From NCBI GenBank assembly GCA_964553045.1, contig CAZKJG010000007.1:62001-126000 (forward strand): a stretch of 64,000 nt of DNA, given 5' to 3'. The notes under the pieces are model-generated. The model was not told the DNA's origin, made no database searches, and saw only the letters and a program-made list of their open reading frames with translations. Below, in pieces: positions 8,171 to 16,710 of this stretch (the stretch's first letter is position 1; each line of letters begins with the position of its first letter). This DNA is from JAWLEP01 sp964553045 (GTDB lineage: Bacteria; Fermentibacterota; Fermentibacteria; Fermentibacterales; JCC-6). Position numbers and translations under genes: made by a program.

Positions 8171-9733
8171 CTAGCCCAGTCTCTTGGGACGGAGTACGGC
8201 CACCGGCACCACCATCTCCTGCAGGGAGCATCCGCCGTGCTGGAAGGTGTTCTCGAACTTGCGTATCTCCGACCTGTCCATCGCGGGGTGGATCAGCAGG
8301 TAGTCGCTGCGGGCCATAACGTAGCTCTTCCGGGGGGAGTCGTCGGGAAGGCCCCATGCCGCCGGTTCGCGTACCAGTATGGCGTTCTTGGGATCCGCGG
8401 AGAGGGAGTGGCCCATGCGGAAGCGTACGCTGCTGGACATGCCTCTGCCGCCGCGAATGTCGGTCACCCGCCGGGATAGCTTGGAGCCGTGGTCGCTGGT
8501 TACCACCACGGTGGCCCCCCTGGCGGCCAGGGTCTTCAGTATGGAGCGGATGTGCGAGCGCATGAACCAGGACCTGGCCAGGTTCCTGAAGCTTACCACG
8601 TCCGGGGCCAGGTCCTTCAGGAGGTCGCTCTCCGACCTGCCGTGAGTCAGGTGATCGAGGAAGCTCACCACCACTGCCAGGAAGCCCCCCTCCAGCCGCT
8701 GGGAGAGGTTCCTCTGCAGCATCTCACCGTCCCGGCCGCTCCTCACCTTCACGTAGGCCGCGCTGTCGGCGGCCCCGTACCCCAGCCTTCTGAGGGCGTC
8801 GCGCAGGTGGCCGGCCTCGTACCTGTTCAGCCGAGGCGTGCCCAGCTCCTCGCTCCACTCGCTGCGGTAGAAGCGCCATATGTCGCGGGGCAGCAGGCCG
8901 GCGAACAGGGCGTTGCGACTGTACGGGGTGGCGGTTGGAAGGTTGACGAACATGTACGACAGGTCCTGGTGGAACAGACCCTCTATCGTGGAGTAGATGG
9001 CCAGCCACTGGTCCAGCCGCATGCAGTCCATCACCAGCAGCACCACCTCGCCGGAGGAGGACTGCAGCTCGGGCAGCAGGAAGTCCCCGAGGAAGCTCTG
9101 AGGCATGGGGGGAGGGTCTTCCTCTCCCCGGATCCAGGCCGGGTAGCGCCGCTCCACGAAGCGGGAGAAGCCGAGGGCCAGGTCGGCTATGCGCATTCGG
9201 TGGACCTTCTTGACGTCCCGCTCCACCAGGCTCTCGCTGAAGACCTCCACCTCCATCCAGCGGGAGTAGAACTCCACCCAGTCCCTCCAGGTGAGGCCCT
9301 GCTCCGGGCGTTCGGCCAGCCTGCCCGCCGAGGAGACCACCTCCTCGGTGGCGTGCTGCCGCCGCAGACGTCCTGCAGAGAGTATCCTCTTCAGCACCAG
9401 GAGTATCTGGCTGGGATTCACCGGCTTGGTTAGGAAGTCCTCCGCCACGCCCCCCAGGGCGCGGTCCATCAGCTCCTCCTCCTCGCTCTGAGTGACCATC
9501 ACGACCGGAAGGCTGTGGTAGCTCTGACGAATCCTCTCCACCGTCTCCAGTCCGTCCATGCCCACCATCATCTGGTCCATCAGCACTAGGTCCACGCTGT
9601 TGTACCGCAGTATGTCCAGGGCGGCGGAGCCGCTGGCGGCGGTCAGAACCCGGTACCCCTTCTTCTCCAGGAAGCGAATGTGGCCCCCCAGATGGTCTAT
9701 CTCGTCGTCTACCCAGAGAATGGTGGCGCTCAC
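8171..9733 (-). CDS. porX: PorX-type response regulator with PglZ phosphatase-fold output domain
   Basis: The 520-residue protein has an N-terminal receiver domain (acidic pair D9-D10, phospho-acceptor D53, KP near 103-104) and a long PglZ/alkaline-phosphatase-superfamily effector. In the effector the metal-site segments VMDCMRLDQW (D236), PTATPYSRN, VTSDHGSKLS and FQHGGCS are visible. This is the architecture of PorX, which controls T9SS genes in Bacteroidetes. GTG start overlaps the stop of the sensor kinase (GTGA), so kinase and regulator are co-translated. The window also carries T9SS-type cargo genes. Orthology is from architecture and motifs; no phylogeny was run. Confidence 0.85.
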   Translation of the reverse strand: MSATILWVDDEIDHLGGHIRFLEKKGYRVLTAASGSAALDILRYNSVDLVLMDQMMVGMDGLETVERIRQSYHSLPVVMVTQSEEEELMDRALGGVAEDFLTKPVNPSQILLVLKRILSAGRLRRQHATEEVVSSAGRLAERPEQGLTWRDWVEFYSRWMEVEVFSESLVERDVKKVHRMRIADLALGFSRFVERRYPAWIRGEEDPPPMPQSFLGDFLLPELQSSSGEVVLLVMDCMRLDQWLAIYSTIEGLFHQDLSYMFVNLPTATPYSRNALFAGLLPRDIWRFYRSEWSEELGTPRLNRYEAGHLRDALRRLGYGAADSAAYVKVRSGRDGEMLQRNLSQRLEGGFLAVVVSFLDHLTHGRSESDLLKDLAPDVVSFRNLARSWFMRSHIRSILKTLAARGATVVVTSDHGSKLSRRVTDIRGGRGMSSSVRFRMGHSLSADPKNAILVREPAAWGLPDDSPRKSYVMARSDYLLIHPAMDRSEIRKFENTFQHGGCSLQEMVVPVAVLRPKRLG

Positions 9734-11097
9734 GACTCCTCCTCCCAGGCCGGTGGAAGCAGCACCTCGAAGACCGATCCCTGCCCGGGATGGCTCACCA
9801 CGAGCCGTAACCTGCCCCCATGGTACTCCTCTACGATCCTTCTGCTCAGGGTCAGGCCCAGCCCCCAGCCTCCCCTGCGGGTGGTGAAGCCGGCGGCGAA
9901 TATGCGATCCTGGTTGGCGTACGGTATTCCCTTGCCGTCGTCCTCCACAGTGACGCTCACGCTGCCATCCTCGGTGTCGCTGGTGGTAACCGTTATGCGG
10001 CTGCCCTGCCCGTCGGCAACCGCCGCCAGCGAGTTCTTCAAGAGGTTCTCCAGCACCCAGTCCAGCAGAACCCTGTTGACCATGGCCCCGCCCCGGGCCT
10101 CCAGGACGGTCTTTATGTAGACGCCGTCCCCCGTCAGCCCGGGCCTTGCGCGGAAGTACTCCACAGTGCTCCCGACCAAGTCGTTCACGTCCTCCCGGGC
10201 AAGTCTGGGCCTCTTGCCCATCTGCCCGTAGCGGTCGGCTATCCTGTTGAGCCTGTCGACGTCGGCCTGCATTGCCTCCACCGCCTCCGAAGCCTCCCGG
10301 TCCTCGGCGGCGGTCCGGGACTCCCGCAGCAGCTCCAGCCAGCCCATCAGCGAGGAGATGGGGGTGCTGAGCTGGTGGGCCGTCTCCTTGGCGAAGCCGG
10401 CCCAGGCCATAACCTTCTCCCTCTTCAGCTCGGTCCGCAGGAGAAGGAAGAAGAACAGTCCCAGCAGCCCCAGGATGCCCAGCTCCAGGTAGGGTACGAG
10501 CCGCAGCTCCTGCTCCAGCGAACCGCCGCCGTAGAGCAGCCAGCCCAGGGTGTCGCCCTCCATGCCCGTCATGGGAATGGGCTCGTTTTTCTCACTGAGC
10601 TTGGAGACCAGGTCCACGTAATCCCGGTACCTCTGCGGAGGGCAGCTGTCAACCACCACGCCGTTCACAATCTGAGGCCGCATTCGGGTATCGGTCATCA
10701 CGGTGGTGTAGTCCAGCCGCGCGATCAGATTTCGGAAGAGGGCCCGGGTCCTGTTGAAGATGGCACTTCGCTCCCGGTCCGACCATCGGGAGACCACGAA
10801 CCACCAGGTGCTACTGCCGCACTGCTGGCAGTAGTTGAAGACGGAGTCCTCATCCAGGATGGCGTCCACATCGCGGATTTGGCCACATTCGGAGCAGATC
10901 ATGCGGCTGTGATCGCGGATCGCCTCGCTGAGGGGAACCTGGGCGCTCGCCCAGAACCAGGCGATGGTCTCGTTGGCCTTTCGCGCAGTATCCCGCAGCC
11001 TTCCCACCAGGGAATGGGTGTAGATCACGAAGGCCAGCGCCAGCCCCAGCAGCAGAAGACCGAATAGCAGGCGGTAGCGGGAGCCTCCCAACATCAC
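9730..11097 (-). CDS. Membrane sensor histidine kinase partnered with PorX
   Basis: A 455-residue kinase. Membrane helices lie at about 10-27 and 203-221 and enclose an extracytoplasmic domain of about 175 residues. That domain contains two CxxC pairs (CSECGQ at 68-73 and CQQCGS at 90-95), which could bind zinc or form disulfides. The HisKA box is KETAHQLSTPISSL with phospho-acceptor H241. The HATPase domain shows LENLLKNSLAAV, DDGKGIP and GWGLGLTLSRRIV. The start overlaps the LarA-like stop (a GTG and an ATG are adjacent). Overlap with the PorX gene makes it the obvious kinase for that regulator, by context. Confidence 0.85.
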   Translation of the reverse strand: MMLGGSRYRLLFGLLLLGLALAFVIYTHSLVGRLRDTARKANETIAWFWASAQVPLSEAIRDHSRMICSECGQIRDVDAILDEDSVFNYCQQCGSSTWWFVVSRWSDRERSAIFNRTRALFRNLIARLDYTTVMTDTRMRPQIVNGVVVDSCPPQRYRDYVDLVSKLSEKNEPIPMTGMEGDTLGWLLYGGGSLEQELRLVPYLELGILGLLGLFFFLLLRTELKREKVMAWAGFAKETAHQLSTPISSLMGWLELLRESRTAAEDREASEAVEAMQADVDRLNRIADRYGQMGKRPRLAREDVNDLVGSTVEYFRARPGLTGDGVYIKTVLEARGGAMVNRVLLDWVLENLLKNSLAAVADGQGSRITVTTSDTEDGSVSVTVEDDGKGIPYANQDRIFAAGFTTRRGGWGLGLTLSRRIVEEYHGGRLRLVVSHPGQGSVFEVLLPPAWEEES

Positions 11098-12263
11098 GCC
11101 GGCTCCTTGCGGGGGCAGGTGGTTCCCGCCCGGGGCACGAGCCTGGGGTGAAGGTTCGAGTGCAGGTCCAGCCAGCGCTTGAGGCTTTCCGCCGGTACCA
11201 TTCCCATCCCCCTCACCAGGTCATCGTCCAGCCCGCCCAGGTAGTACAGCCGAAGCCTCCGCAGGGCCCTTCTCAGCCTGCCGGCGGCATGCAGCCCCAG
11301 GCTGTACCCGCTTCGGGAAGATATGTCCGGCGCATCCCCCGCGGCCATGGCGAACAGGCGCTCCATGTGATCGGCACCCAACCCCTCGGCACAGTCGCTC
11401 TCCAGGAGCACCGGGGCACCGTCCACCATCGAGGCCTCCCAGTTGTACACCGCCTTCATGGACTGGTAGAGGCTGGCGTCCAGGGGCCGGCCCGGCCGCA
11501 GGACGGCGCAGGGCAAACTTCCCGGCTCCACCGCCGGCAGCACGGAGCGGCAGCCGGCAACGGCCCTCCGAAAGGCATCCCGGGGGGCTCCGGCAGCCAG
11601 CGTCTCCAGCCGTCCGTCCTCGATCACAGAGCATACTCCCAAAACCTCCGACTCACCCATGACCGTCTCCAGGGCTTCCTCCATGTCCAGATGAACGGGG
11701 TTTCCCGAGAGCTTGCCCGGGCCGGCGGCCGCATCCAGCGCCAGGTAGTGGTTGGCCTCGGCGGTGGTCCGGGAGCAGCATCCCGGCAGCAGCGACTTCC
11801 GGCCTCCGGTGAAGCCGGCGAAGTAGTGGGGCTCCACGCTTCCGCACAGCACCAACAGGGACGAGTTCGCAACCCAGGGGTCGACCTCCAGCGGAGTGCC
11901 GCGGGAAGTGGTTCCCAGCGGCCGGTAGCCTTCGTCGCCGGCGCAGCGCCAGTCGGAGCCGGCCAGCTTGGCCCCCAGGAGAACCCGGAGCTCGCCGGCG
12001 GTCACCCGCCGGTGGGTTCCCACGGCCACCAGCAGGCGCACACTGCCGGCCAGCCGCTCCTCTACAGGCCCGAGGGCGGGGATCAGCGGGGGACGCGCCA
12101 CGTCGTTCACCACCAGGGTGACCGGACCCCGGGCGGCCGCCCGCTCCACAACATGCAGGACGGGCTCCCAGATCTCCTCCGCCCGTACCGGGTCCAGCCC
12201 GTCTGCGTCTGCCCTCTCCAGGCGCGGAAGGTCTTCGGGACTCAATCGGTCACCTGCCCCCAC
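11094..12263 (-). CDS. LarA-like (nickel-pincer) racemase/epimerase family protein
   Basis: A 389-residue member of the DUF2088/LarA family. The motifs are NDVARP near 53, GTHR with H84, and PHYFAGFTGGRKSLLPG with H146 and K156. In lactate racemase the equivalent lysine carries the nickel-pincer cofactor and two histidines act in catalysis, so the active site looks kept. The substrate is unknown, because many relatives act on other 2-hydroxyacids or sugar acids. No larB, larC or larE is in the window. The start could be the GTG at 12263 or the TTG at 12245, which has AGGTGA four bases upstream. It lies 9 bp after a lipoprotein gene and overlaps the kinase gene. Confidence 0.75.
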   Translation of the reverse strand: MGAGDRLSPEDLPRLERADADGLDPVRAEEIWEPVLHVVERAAARGPVTLVVNDVARPPLIPALGPVEERLAGSVRLLVAVGTHRRVTAGELRVLLGAKLAGSDWRCAGDEGYRPLGTTSRGTPLEVDPWVANSSLLVLCGSVEPHYFAGFTGGRKSLLPGCCSRTTAEANHYLALDAAAGPGKLSGNPVHLDMEEALETVMGESEVLGVCSVIEDGRLETLAAGAPRDAFRRAVAGCRSVLPAVEPGSLPCAVLRPGRPLDASLYQSMKAVYNWEASMVDGAPVLLESDCAEGLGADHMERLFAMAAGDAPDISSRSGYSLGLHAAGRLRRALRRLRLYYLGGLDDDLVRGMGMVPAESLKRWLDLHSNLHPRLVPRAGTTCPRKEPA

Positions 12264-12272
12264 CGGAAGCGG

Positions 12273-12716
12273 TCAGAGCCTCTCTCCCGACCATTCCAGG
12301 GTGTCCTCGCCCATCACCTGGTAGCCGGTGAAGTTCTGGAAGGTCCGGTCGAACTGCAGCATGCCGGTGCCGGTCAGATCGCCCTCCACGTAATCGAAAG
12401 TGAGAACGCGGTTGTCTATCGCACCCCTAAGGGTGCCCAGCGGGTACTCGCCGGTGACAGTGTCGTCCTCCATGGCAAGGCTCAACTCGCCCATGGTCAT
12501 CGACCAGCTGCTCCGGGCGCCGAGGCCTGGCTCTGCCTCCGCCACGGCCGGCTGTTCGGCCGTCTCCGCCGGCTCTGGCACGTCTGCCGAAGCAGCGGTA
12601 TCCGCCTGGGCGGTGTCCGGGGTTTCCTCACGCGTGGGCTCCTCGGCCGGTTCCTCCCCGCCGCATGCCGCCAGGGCAAGAACCAGCGCCGCACCTGCCA
12701 CCGCCGCGAGTTTCAT
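12273..12716 (-). CDS. Small lipoprotein of unknown function
   Basis: A 147-residue lipoprotein with a signal peptide and lipobox (LVLALAACGG). A long linker rich in Glu, Ala, Thr and Pro follows, then a compact C-terminal domain of about 75 residues (SWSMTMGELSLAMEDDTVTG onward) that looks like a small beta domain reporting no known motif. I chose the ATG at 12716 because GGAAGG precedes it and the signal peptide starts there. It heads the minus-strand gene string and is divergent from the Tim44-like gene. Confidence 0.65.
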   Translation of the reverse strand: MKLAAVAGAALVLALAACGGEEPAEEPTREETPDTAQADTAASADVPEPAETAEQPAVAEAEPGLGARSSWSMTMGELSLAMEDDTVTGEYPLGTLRGAIDNRVLTFDYVEGDLTGTGMLQFDRTFQNFTGYQVMGEDTLEWSGERL

Positions 12717-12907
12717 ATCGCCTTCCTTTCGTGCGTGTTCTTCCGCCAATGGTTGCATCATGCTACAGTTAACATAATGGGATGGGAAGGCAAGACCTTA
12801 TCGATGCATTCGGGAGAGGGGAATGGGCCATTCGGCGCTTCCCCTCAGCCCCGGGTATCATGTGCAAATCACGGGGGGAGGCCGCATTGCCGGGCAAGGG
12901 TGAATGG

Positions 12908-14785
12908 ATGAGGTATCTGACGCTGGTTCTGGTGGCAGCGCTTCTTCTGCTCACCGCCACCGACGCTCTGGCCAGGGCGGGGGGAGGCGGGGGCTACGGG
13001 GGTTCCTCCCGCAGCGGCGGAGGAGGCGGCGAGGGACTGGGAATACTCTTCTACTTCCTGATCAACCTGGCCATCCACAAGCCCGTGATCGGTGTTCCCC
13101 TGCTCATACTGGCCGTCTTCCTGCTGTGGAAGTTCGGCAAGTCGGCCAAGGGAGCGCAGGAGACGCACACCATCGCCCGGGGCGGCCGCAAGGTGCGAAA
13201 GCAGGCGACGGCGGCCATGGAGCAGAAGCTGGCCGACCTGAAGCGCCGCGACCCGGAGTTCACAAGGGAGGGCTTTCTGCAGAAGGTCAGCAAGGCCTTC
13301 ATAGACGTCCAGGAGGCCTGGTCGGAACAGGATATGGAAGAGGTCCGTCACTTCGTCTCCGACGGCGTGGTGGAGCGGTTCAGCATCCAGATCCAGATGC
13401 AGAAGGTCGAGGGCTACCGCAACCTGATGGAGGACATAAACGTCCTCGACTCCAAGGTGGTCGCCGTGGACAGCGACGCCAACTTCGACACCATCCACGT
13501 GGAGATTCGGGCCCAGGCCAAGGACACCGACGTGGACCTGGAGACCGGCAGGAAGATCCGCACCCGGACCACCCGTCCCTTCACCGAGTACTGGAGCTTC
13601 CTCCGCCGTCCGGGTGCCAAAACCCTGGAGAAGGGCGGTCTGGTGGAGGGCTTCTGCCCCAACTGCGGCGCCCCCATAGAGATCAACGAGGCCGGCAAGT
13701 GCGGCAACTGCGACTCCCAGCTCCAGAGCGGACAGTACGACTGGGTGCTGGCCGAGATCACCCAGGCGGTGGAGTGGAGCGCCCTGCAGAAGCCGGAGCT
13801 CATTCCGGGCTACACGGCCATGAAGCAGGCCGACCCGGCCTTCAGCCTGCAGCACATAGAGGACCGGACCTCGGTGATCTTCTGGCGCCTCATCAAGTCC
13901 TGGTTCGACAACGACCCCGCGCCGGCGCGCAAGATGCTGCTTCCGGATTTCTTCGACAGCCTGGACAAGACCATCCGCAACAGCCGCCACAAGGACTCCT
14001 GGGCCTACTTCCGGGAGGCGGCGGTGGGAGCGGTTGAGGTCCAGCGCATATCCCCGGGCGAGCAGGGAGGCATGGACCGCATAGAGGTGCTTGTGAAGTG
14101 GTCGGCCCGCAACGCCCGCCGCGACGAGTCCGGACGCAGCCGCGGAGCCGGCGACAAGGCCATACGCCCCCAGGTCTACGTCCTGGTCCGCAGGCACGGA
14201 GTCCGCTCCCCGGCCGAGATGACCTTCATGTCCTCTCACTGTCCCGGCTGCGGGGCCCCCTACGGGTCCGGCGGGACCGGCGAGTGCGACTACTGCGGCC
14301 GGCCCCTAAACGACGGCAGCCAGGACTGGGTGCTGGCATCCATAGAGCGCTTCACAGCGGCCCGGATCACATCCGAAGCCGTGGCCGGCCTAGAGCGGGC
14401 GGCCCTGGTGCCCCCTGACATGATGCTGGCGGCCATGGCATCGGCCATGTACGCCGACGGGGAGATAGACGAGCGGGAGATGGAGCTGATCCGTTCCTTC
14501 GCCCAGAAGCGCAAGATCCCCCGGGAGAACGTGCAGGCCATCATGGCCTCGCTGCAGCAGGACACCGGCGAGCTGCCCCGCCCGCAGAACGCCGGCCAGG
14601 CCAGAGAGGTTCTGCAGGCCATGGCCAGGATGACCCTGGCCGACGGCAGGCTCACCCGGGAGGAGAAGAAGCTGCTGCAGGACTTCGGCGGCAGCTGCGG
14701 CCTCTCCCGCGCCGACGTGAACCTCACGGTGGCCGCCGAGAAGAAGAGGCTCTACCGGGAGGCCAAGGAGGCCATCCGCCAATAA
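12908..14785 (+). CDS. Membrane protein with two Tim44-like domains, two zinc ribbons and a TerB-like tail
   Basis: A 625-residue protein. It starts with a signal or anchor helix, a Gly/Ser-rich stretch and a second hydrophobic helix (GVPLLILAVFLLWKF). Then come a Tim44-like domain (SKAFIDVQEAWSEQDMEEVR onward), a zinc ribbon (CPNCGAP...CGNCDSQ), a second Tim44-like domain (IFWRLIKSWFDNDPAPARKM) and a second zinc ribbon (CPGCGAP...CDYCGRP). Each ribbon is followed by the same phrase, QDWVL or YDWVL. The C-terminus is a TerB-like helical domain (MASAMYADGEIDEREMELI). Start ATG at 12908 with AAGGGTGA upstream. The Tim44-like domain often binds membranes or proteins. The exact role is unknown. 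Confidence 0.75.
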   Translation: MRYLTLVLVAALLLLTATDALARAGGGGGYGGSSRSGGGGGEGLGILFYFLINLAIHKPVIGVPLLILAVFLLWKFGKSAKGAQETHTIARGGRKVRKQATAAMEQKLADLKRRDPEFTREGFLQKVSKAFIDVQEAWSEQDMEEVRHFVSDGVVERFSIQIQMQKVEGYRNLMEDINVLDSKVVAVDSDANFDTIHVEIRAQAKDTDVDLETGRKIRTRTTRPFTEYWSFLRRPGAKTLEKGGLVEGFCPNCGAPIEINEAGKCGNCDSQLQSGQYDWVLAEITQAVEWSALQKPELIPGYTAMKQADPAFSLQHIEDRTSVIFWRLIKSWFDNDPAPARKMLLPDFFDSLDKTIRNSRHKDSWAYFREAAVGAVEVQRISPGEQGGMDRIEVLVKWSARNARRDESGRSRGAGDKAIRPQVYVLVRRHGVRSPAEMTFMSSHCPGCGAPYGSGGTGECDYCGRPLNDGSQDWVLASIERFTAARITSEAVAGLERAALVPPDMMLAAMASAMYADGEIDEREMELIRSFAQKRKIPRENVQAIMASLQQDTGELPRPQNAGQAREVLQAMARMTLADGRLTREEKKLLQDFGGSCGLSRADVNLTVAAEKKRLYREAKEAIRQ

Positions 14786-14786
14786 C

Positions 14787-14955
14787 GGGGACGGAGTTTA
14801 AGTTCATCAAGTTCCGCCAAGTTGAAGGGACGGAGTTTAAGTTTGTCAAACTCAGGGCCTAGAATTATCATACGTATCTAACGCACTGAATTTGATAAAC
14901 TTACAACTCCGTCCCTGAGGTTTCCATAAACTTGATGAACTTAAACTCCGTCCCC
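14787..14955. repeat. Nested inverted-repeat element (MITE/REP-like) between convergent genes
   Basis: Perfect 27-bp inverted arms lie at 14787-14813 and 14929-14955. Inside them is a second, imperfect pair (14827-14851 and 14891-14915) that repeats the outer motif GGGACGGAGTTTAAGTT. The 169-bp unit starts one base after the Tim44-like stop codon and has an AT-rich core unlike the surroundings. There is no open frame in it. It looks like a non-autonomous mobile repeat that could also end transcription from both sides. Confidence 0.8.
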
Positions 14956-14974
14956 GGTTACCCGGTTACCGCGG

Positions 14975-16606
14975 TTACTGCGGGGGAAGGGCGCGGAGGT
15001 TGTCACGGGGGAGGCTGTCCACGGCCTCGAAGCCCTCGGGGACAGGGCCGGTGATCTCGTAGATCAGCGTGCGGCCGGACCCGCTGCGCCAGACCTCGGT
15101 GAGGAAGGGCGGCGGCTCCTCAATCAGCCACCTGCCACCGGCAGGGTCTCGCATCCATCGGTCGGCAAGCCTGGGCCTGAGCCTCGGCAGGTCGGCGTCG
15201 ACTACGGCGTAGCGGACGTCGTGCCTCGCCAGGCAGGGCCACACCAGCATCTCGTAGTCGTTGGGCCAGGTGAGCGTGGGCCTCCGGTAGCTCCAGATCA
15301 GCAGCTCCACGTTGGGGTAGGTAACAACCCGGTCCTCCGGCAGCGCATTGCGCTCTATCCACTTGGCCGCCTCCGTTGTCCCGGCCTCGTCGGCGACGGT
15401 CCTGTCGCCTCCCCTCAGCAGAGCGAGTGTGGGCGCGGCCATGGGTAGGAAGGCCAGGGCCAGGGCGGCGGCGAAGCCCCACCTGCGACCGGGGAGCTCG
15501 GACCGCATCATGAGAAGCCCCCGGGAGCCAAGGGCCACCGCCGCCATGCTGACGAAGGCCAGGTATCTGCCGCTGTGCTCGTGCAGCACCATCAGGGCCA
15601 GGGCGGGAATGGCGGCCAGGGCCGCAGGAGCCATCTCCCGCCGGGCCTTTCCGTCGCGCAGGGCCCAGAGGGCGGCCAGAACGAACACCAGAAGCGCCGG
15701 CTGGCCGAAGGGCTCGCCGCGGTGGAGACTGCCCCAGGTGAAGGGTTCCAGCACTCGCAGCGCGCCCGCGCCCAGGAAAGCAAGCACCGCGACCGGCCCT
15801 CGATGGGCCAGCAGGTCCGTCATGGCGGGCGCCGAGTCGCGCACCTCCCAGGCGGCCCAGTGGTTCTCGTTGAGCAGGAACTGCCCGCCCTGGGAGTAGA
15901 GGGGATCGCCGAAGGCCGACAGGTTCCGCAGCATCCAGGGCGACATGACCAGCAGGGCGGCCGCGCAGAACAGCAAGCCGCGCAGCAGCCGCCTCTCACC
16001 CGCCAGGAGGACCCAGACCAGCATGGCGACGGCCAGCAGAGACCCCTGAGTGCGGAAGAGCCACGACAGGCCGCATGCCGCTCCCAGCATCAGCGCCCGG
16101 CGCGCAGAAGGGGTCCGGCGGGCCACTGCGAGGACGGTGAAGAGCATCATGGTGAAGGGCAGAAGGCTGTCCGGCTGGGTAGAGTAGAAGATCTGCAGGG
16201 GATTCACCGCCATGGCGGCCACGGCCAGCAGCGCCGGCCGGCGGCCCAGGGCGGCCCTGGCCCAGGCCCAGAACGCCACCAGGCAGCCCAGCCCCAGCAG
16301 CAGGCTCACCACCTGGGCCGCCCGGAAGGAGGCCCCAAAGACGGCGAAGACCCCGGCCAATATCACCGCCATCGCCGGCTGCCGGTTGGCCTCCGGCCGC
16401 AGGGGGGCCATGGAGGGGTCGTAGAGCGTCCACTTGCGCATGGTGGTGAAGCCCAACCCGCGACGCAGGTTCTCGGCCAGCTCCAGGTTGGAGGCTATGC
16501 CGTCGCCGGCGGGCATGGAGGGACCCCGGGCGGCCACGCCTAGGCGCAGAAGACCGGCGAGGGCCAGAACCAGCAGCAGTATCGTCAGCTCCCTGCGGGG
16601 CTCCAT
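14975..16606 (-). CDS. Integral membrane glycosyltransferase (ArnT/PMT, GT39-like)
   Basis: A 543-residue protein with about ten or more hydrophobic helices and a C-terminal soluble tail. Features of lipid-linked-sugar transferases of the PMT_2/GT39/GT83 type are the early luminal loop with acidic residues (AGDGIASNLELAENLRRGLGF region), the conserved MAVNPLQIFYSTQPDSLLPF loop and the HSGRYLAFVSMA segment. Such enzymes move sugars from polyprenyl phosphate to protein or lipid outside the membrane. Start ATG at 16606; no clear Shine-Dalgarno. It is divergent from xthA. The acceptor and sugar cannot be told. Confidence 0.7.
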   Translation of the reverse strand: MEPRRELTILLLVLALAGLLRLGVAARGPSMPAGDGIASNLELAENLRRGLGFTTMRKWTLYDPSMAPLRPEANRQPAMAVILAGVFAVFGASFRAAQVVSLLLGLGCLVAFWAWARAALGRRPALLAVAAMAVNPLQIFYSTQPDSLLPFTMMLFTVLAVARRTPSARRALMLGAACGLSWLFRTQGSLLAVAMLVWVLLAGERRLLRGLLFCAAALLVMSPWMLRNLSAFGDPLYSQGGQFLLNENHWAAWEVRDSAPAMTDLLAHRGPVAVLAFLGAGALRVLEPFTWGSLHRGEPFGQPALLVFVLAALWALRDGKARREMAPAALAAIPALALMVLHEHSGRYLAFVSMAAVALGSRGLLMMRSELPGRRWGFAAALALAFLPMAAPTLALLRGGDRTVADEAGTTEAAKWIERNALPEDRVVTYPNVELLIWSYRRPTLTWPNDYEMLVWPCLARHDVRYAVVDADLPRLRPRLADRWMRDPAGGRWLIEEPPPFLTEVWRSGSGRTLIYEITGPVPEGFEAVDSLPRDNLRALPPQ

Positions 16607-16654
16607 TCGAGGAGCATATCCAAACCGCCGCCGCCGGGCAACGGCCGGGAGCGT

Positions 16655-16683
16655 TTGTAGATGGAGCGCGCAGCTACGATAAT
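16655..16683 (+). promoter_or_regulatory. Likely promoter of xthA
   Basis: TTGTAG at 16655-16660 and GATAAT at 16678-16683 are separated by 17 bases, 28 bp before the xthA start. The -10 box matches consensus at five of six bases. Confidence 0.4.
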
Positions 16684-16710
16684 GGGGGTCCACGCAGGAA
16701 CGGAGGAAAC

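Noticed and set aside
12869..14239. A 456-residue minus-strand frame opposite the Tim44-like gene
   Set aside because: His/Leu/Val-rich antisense artefact with no ribosome site or family motif.
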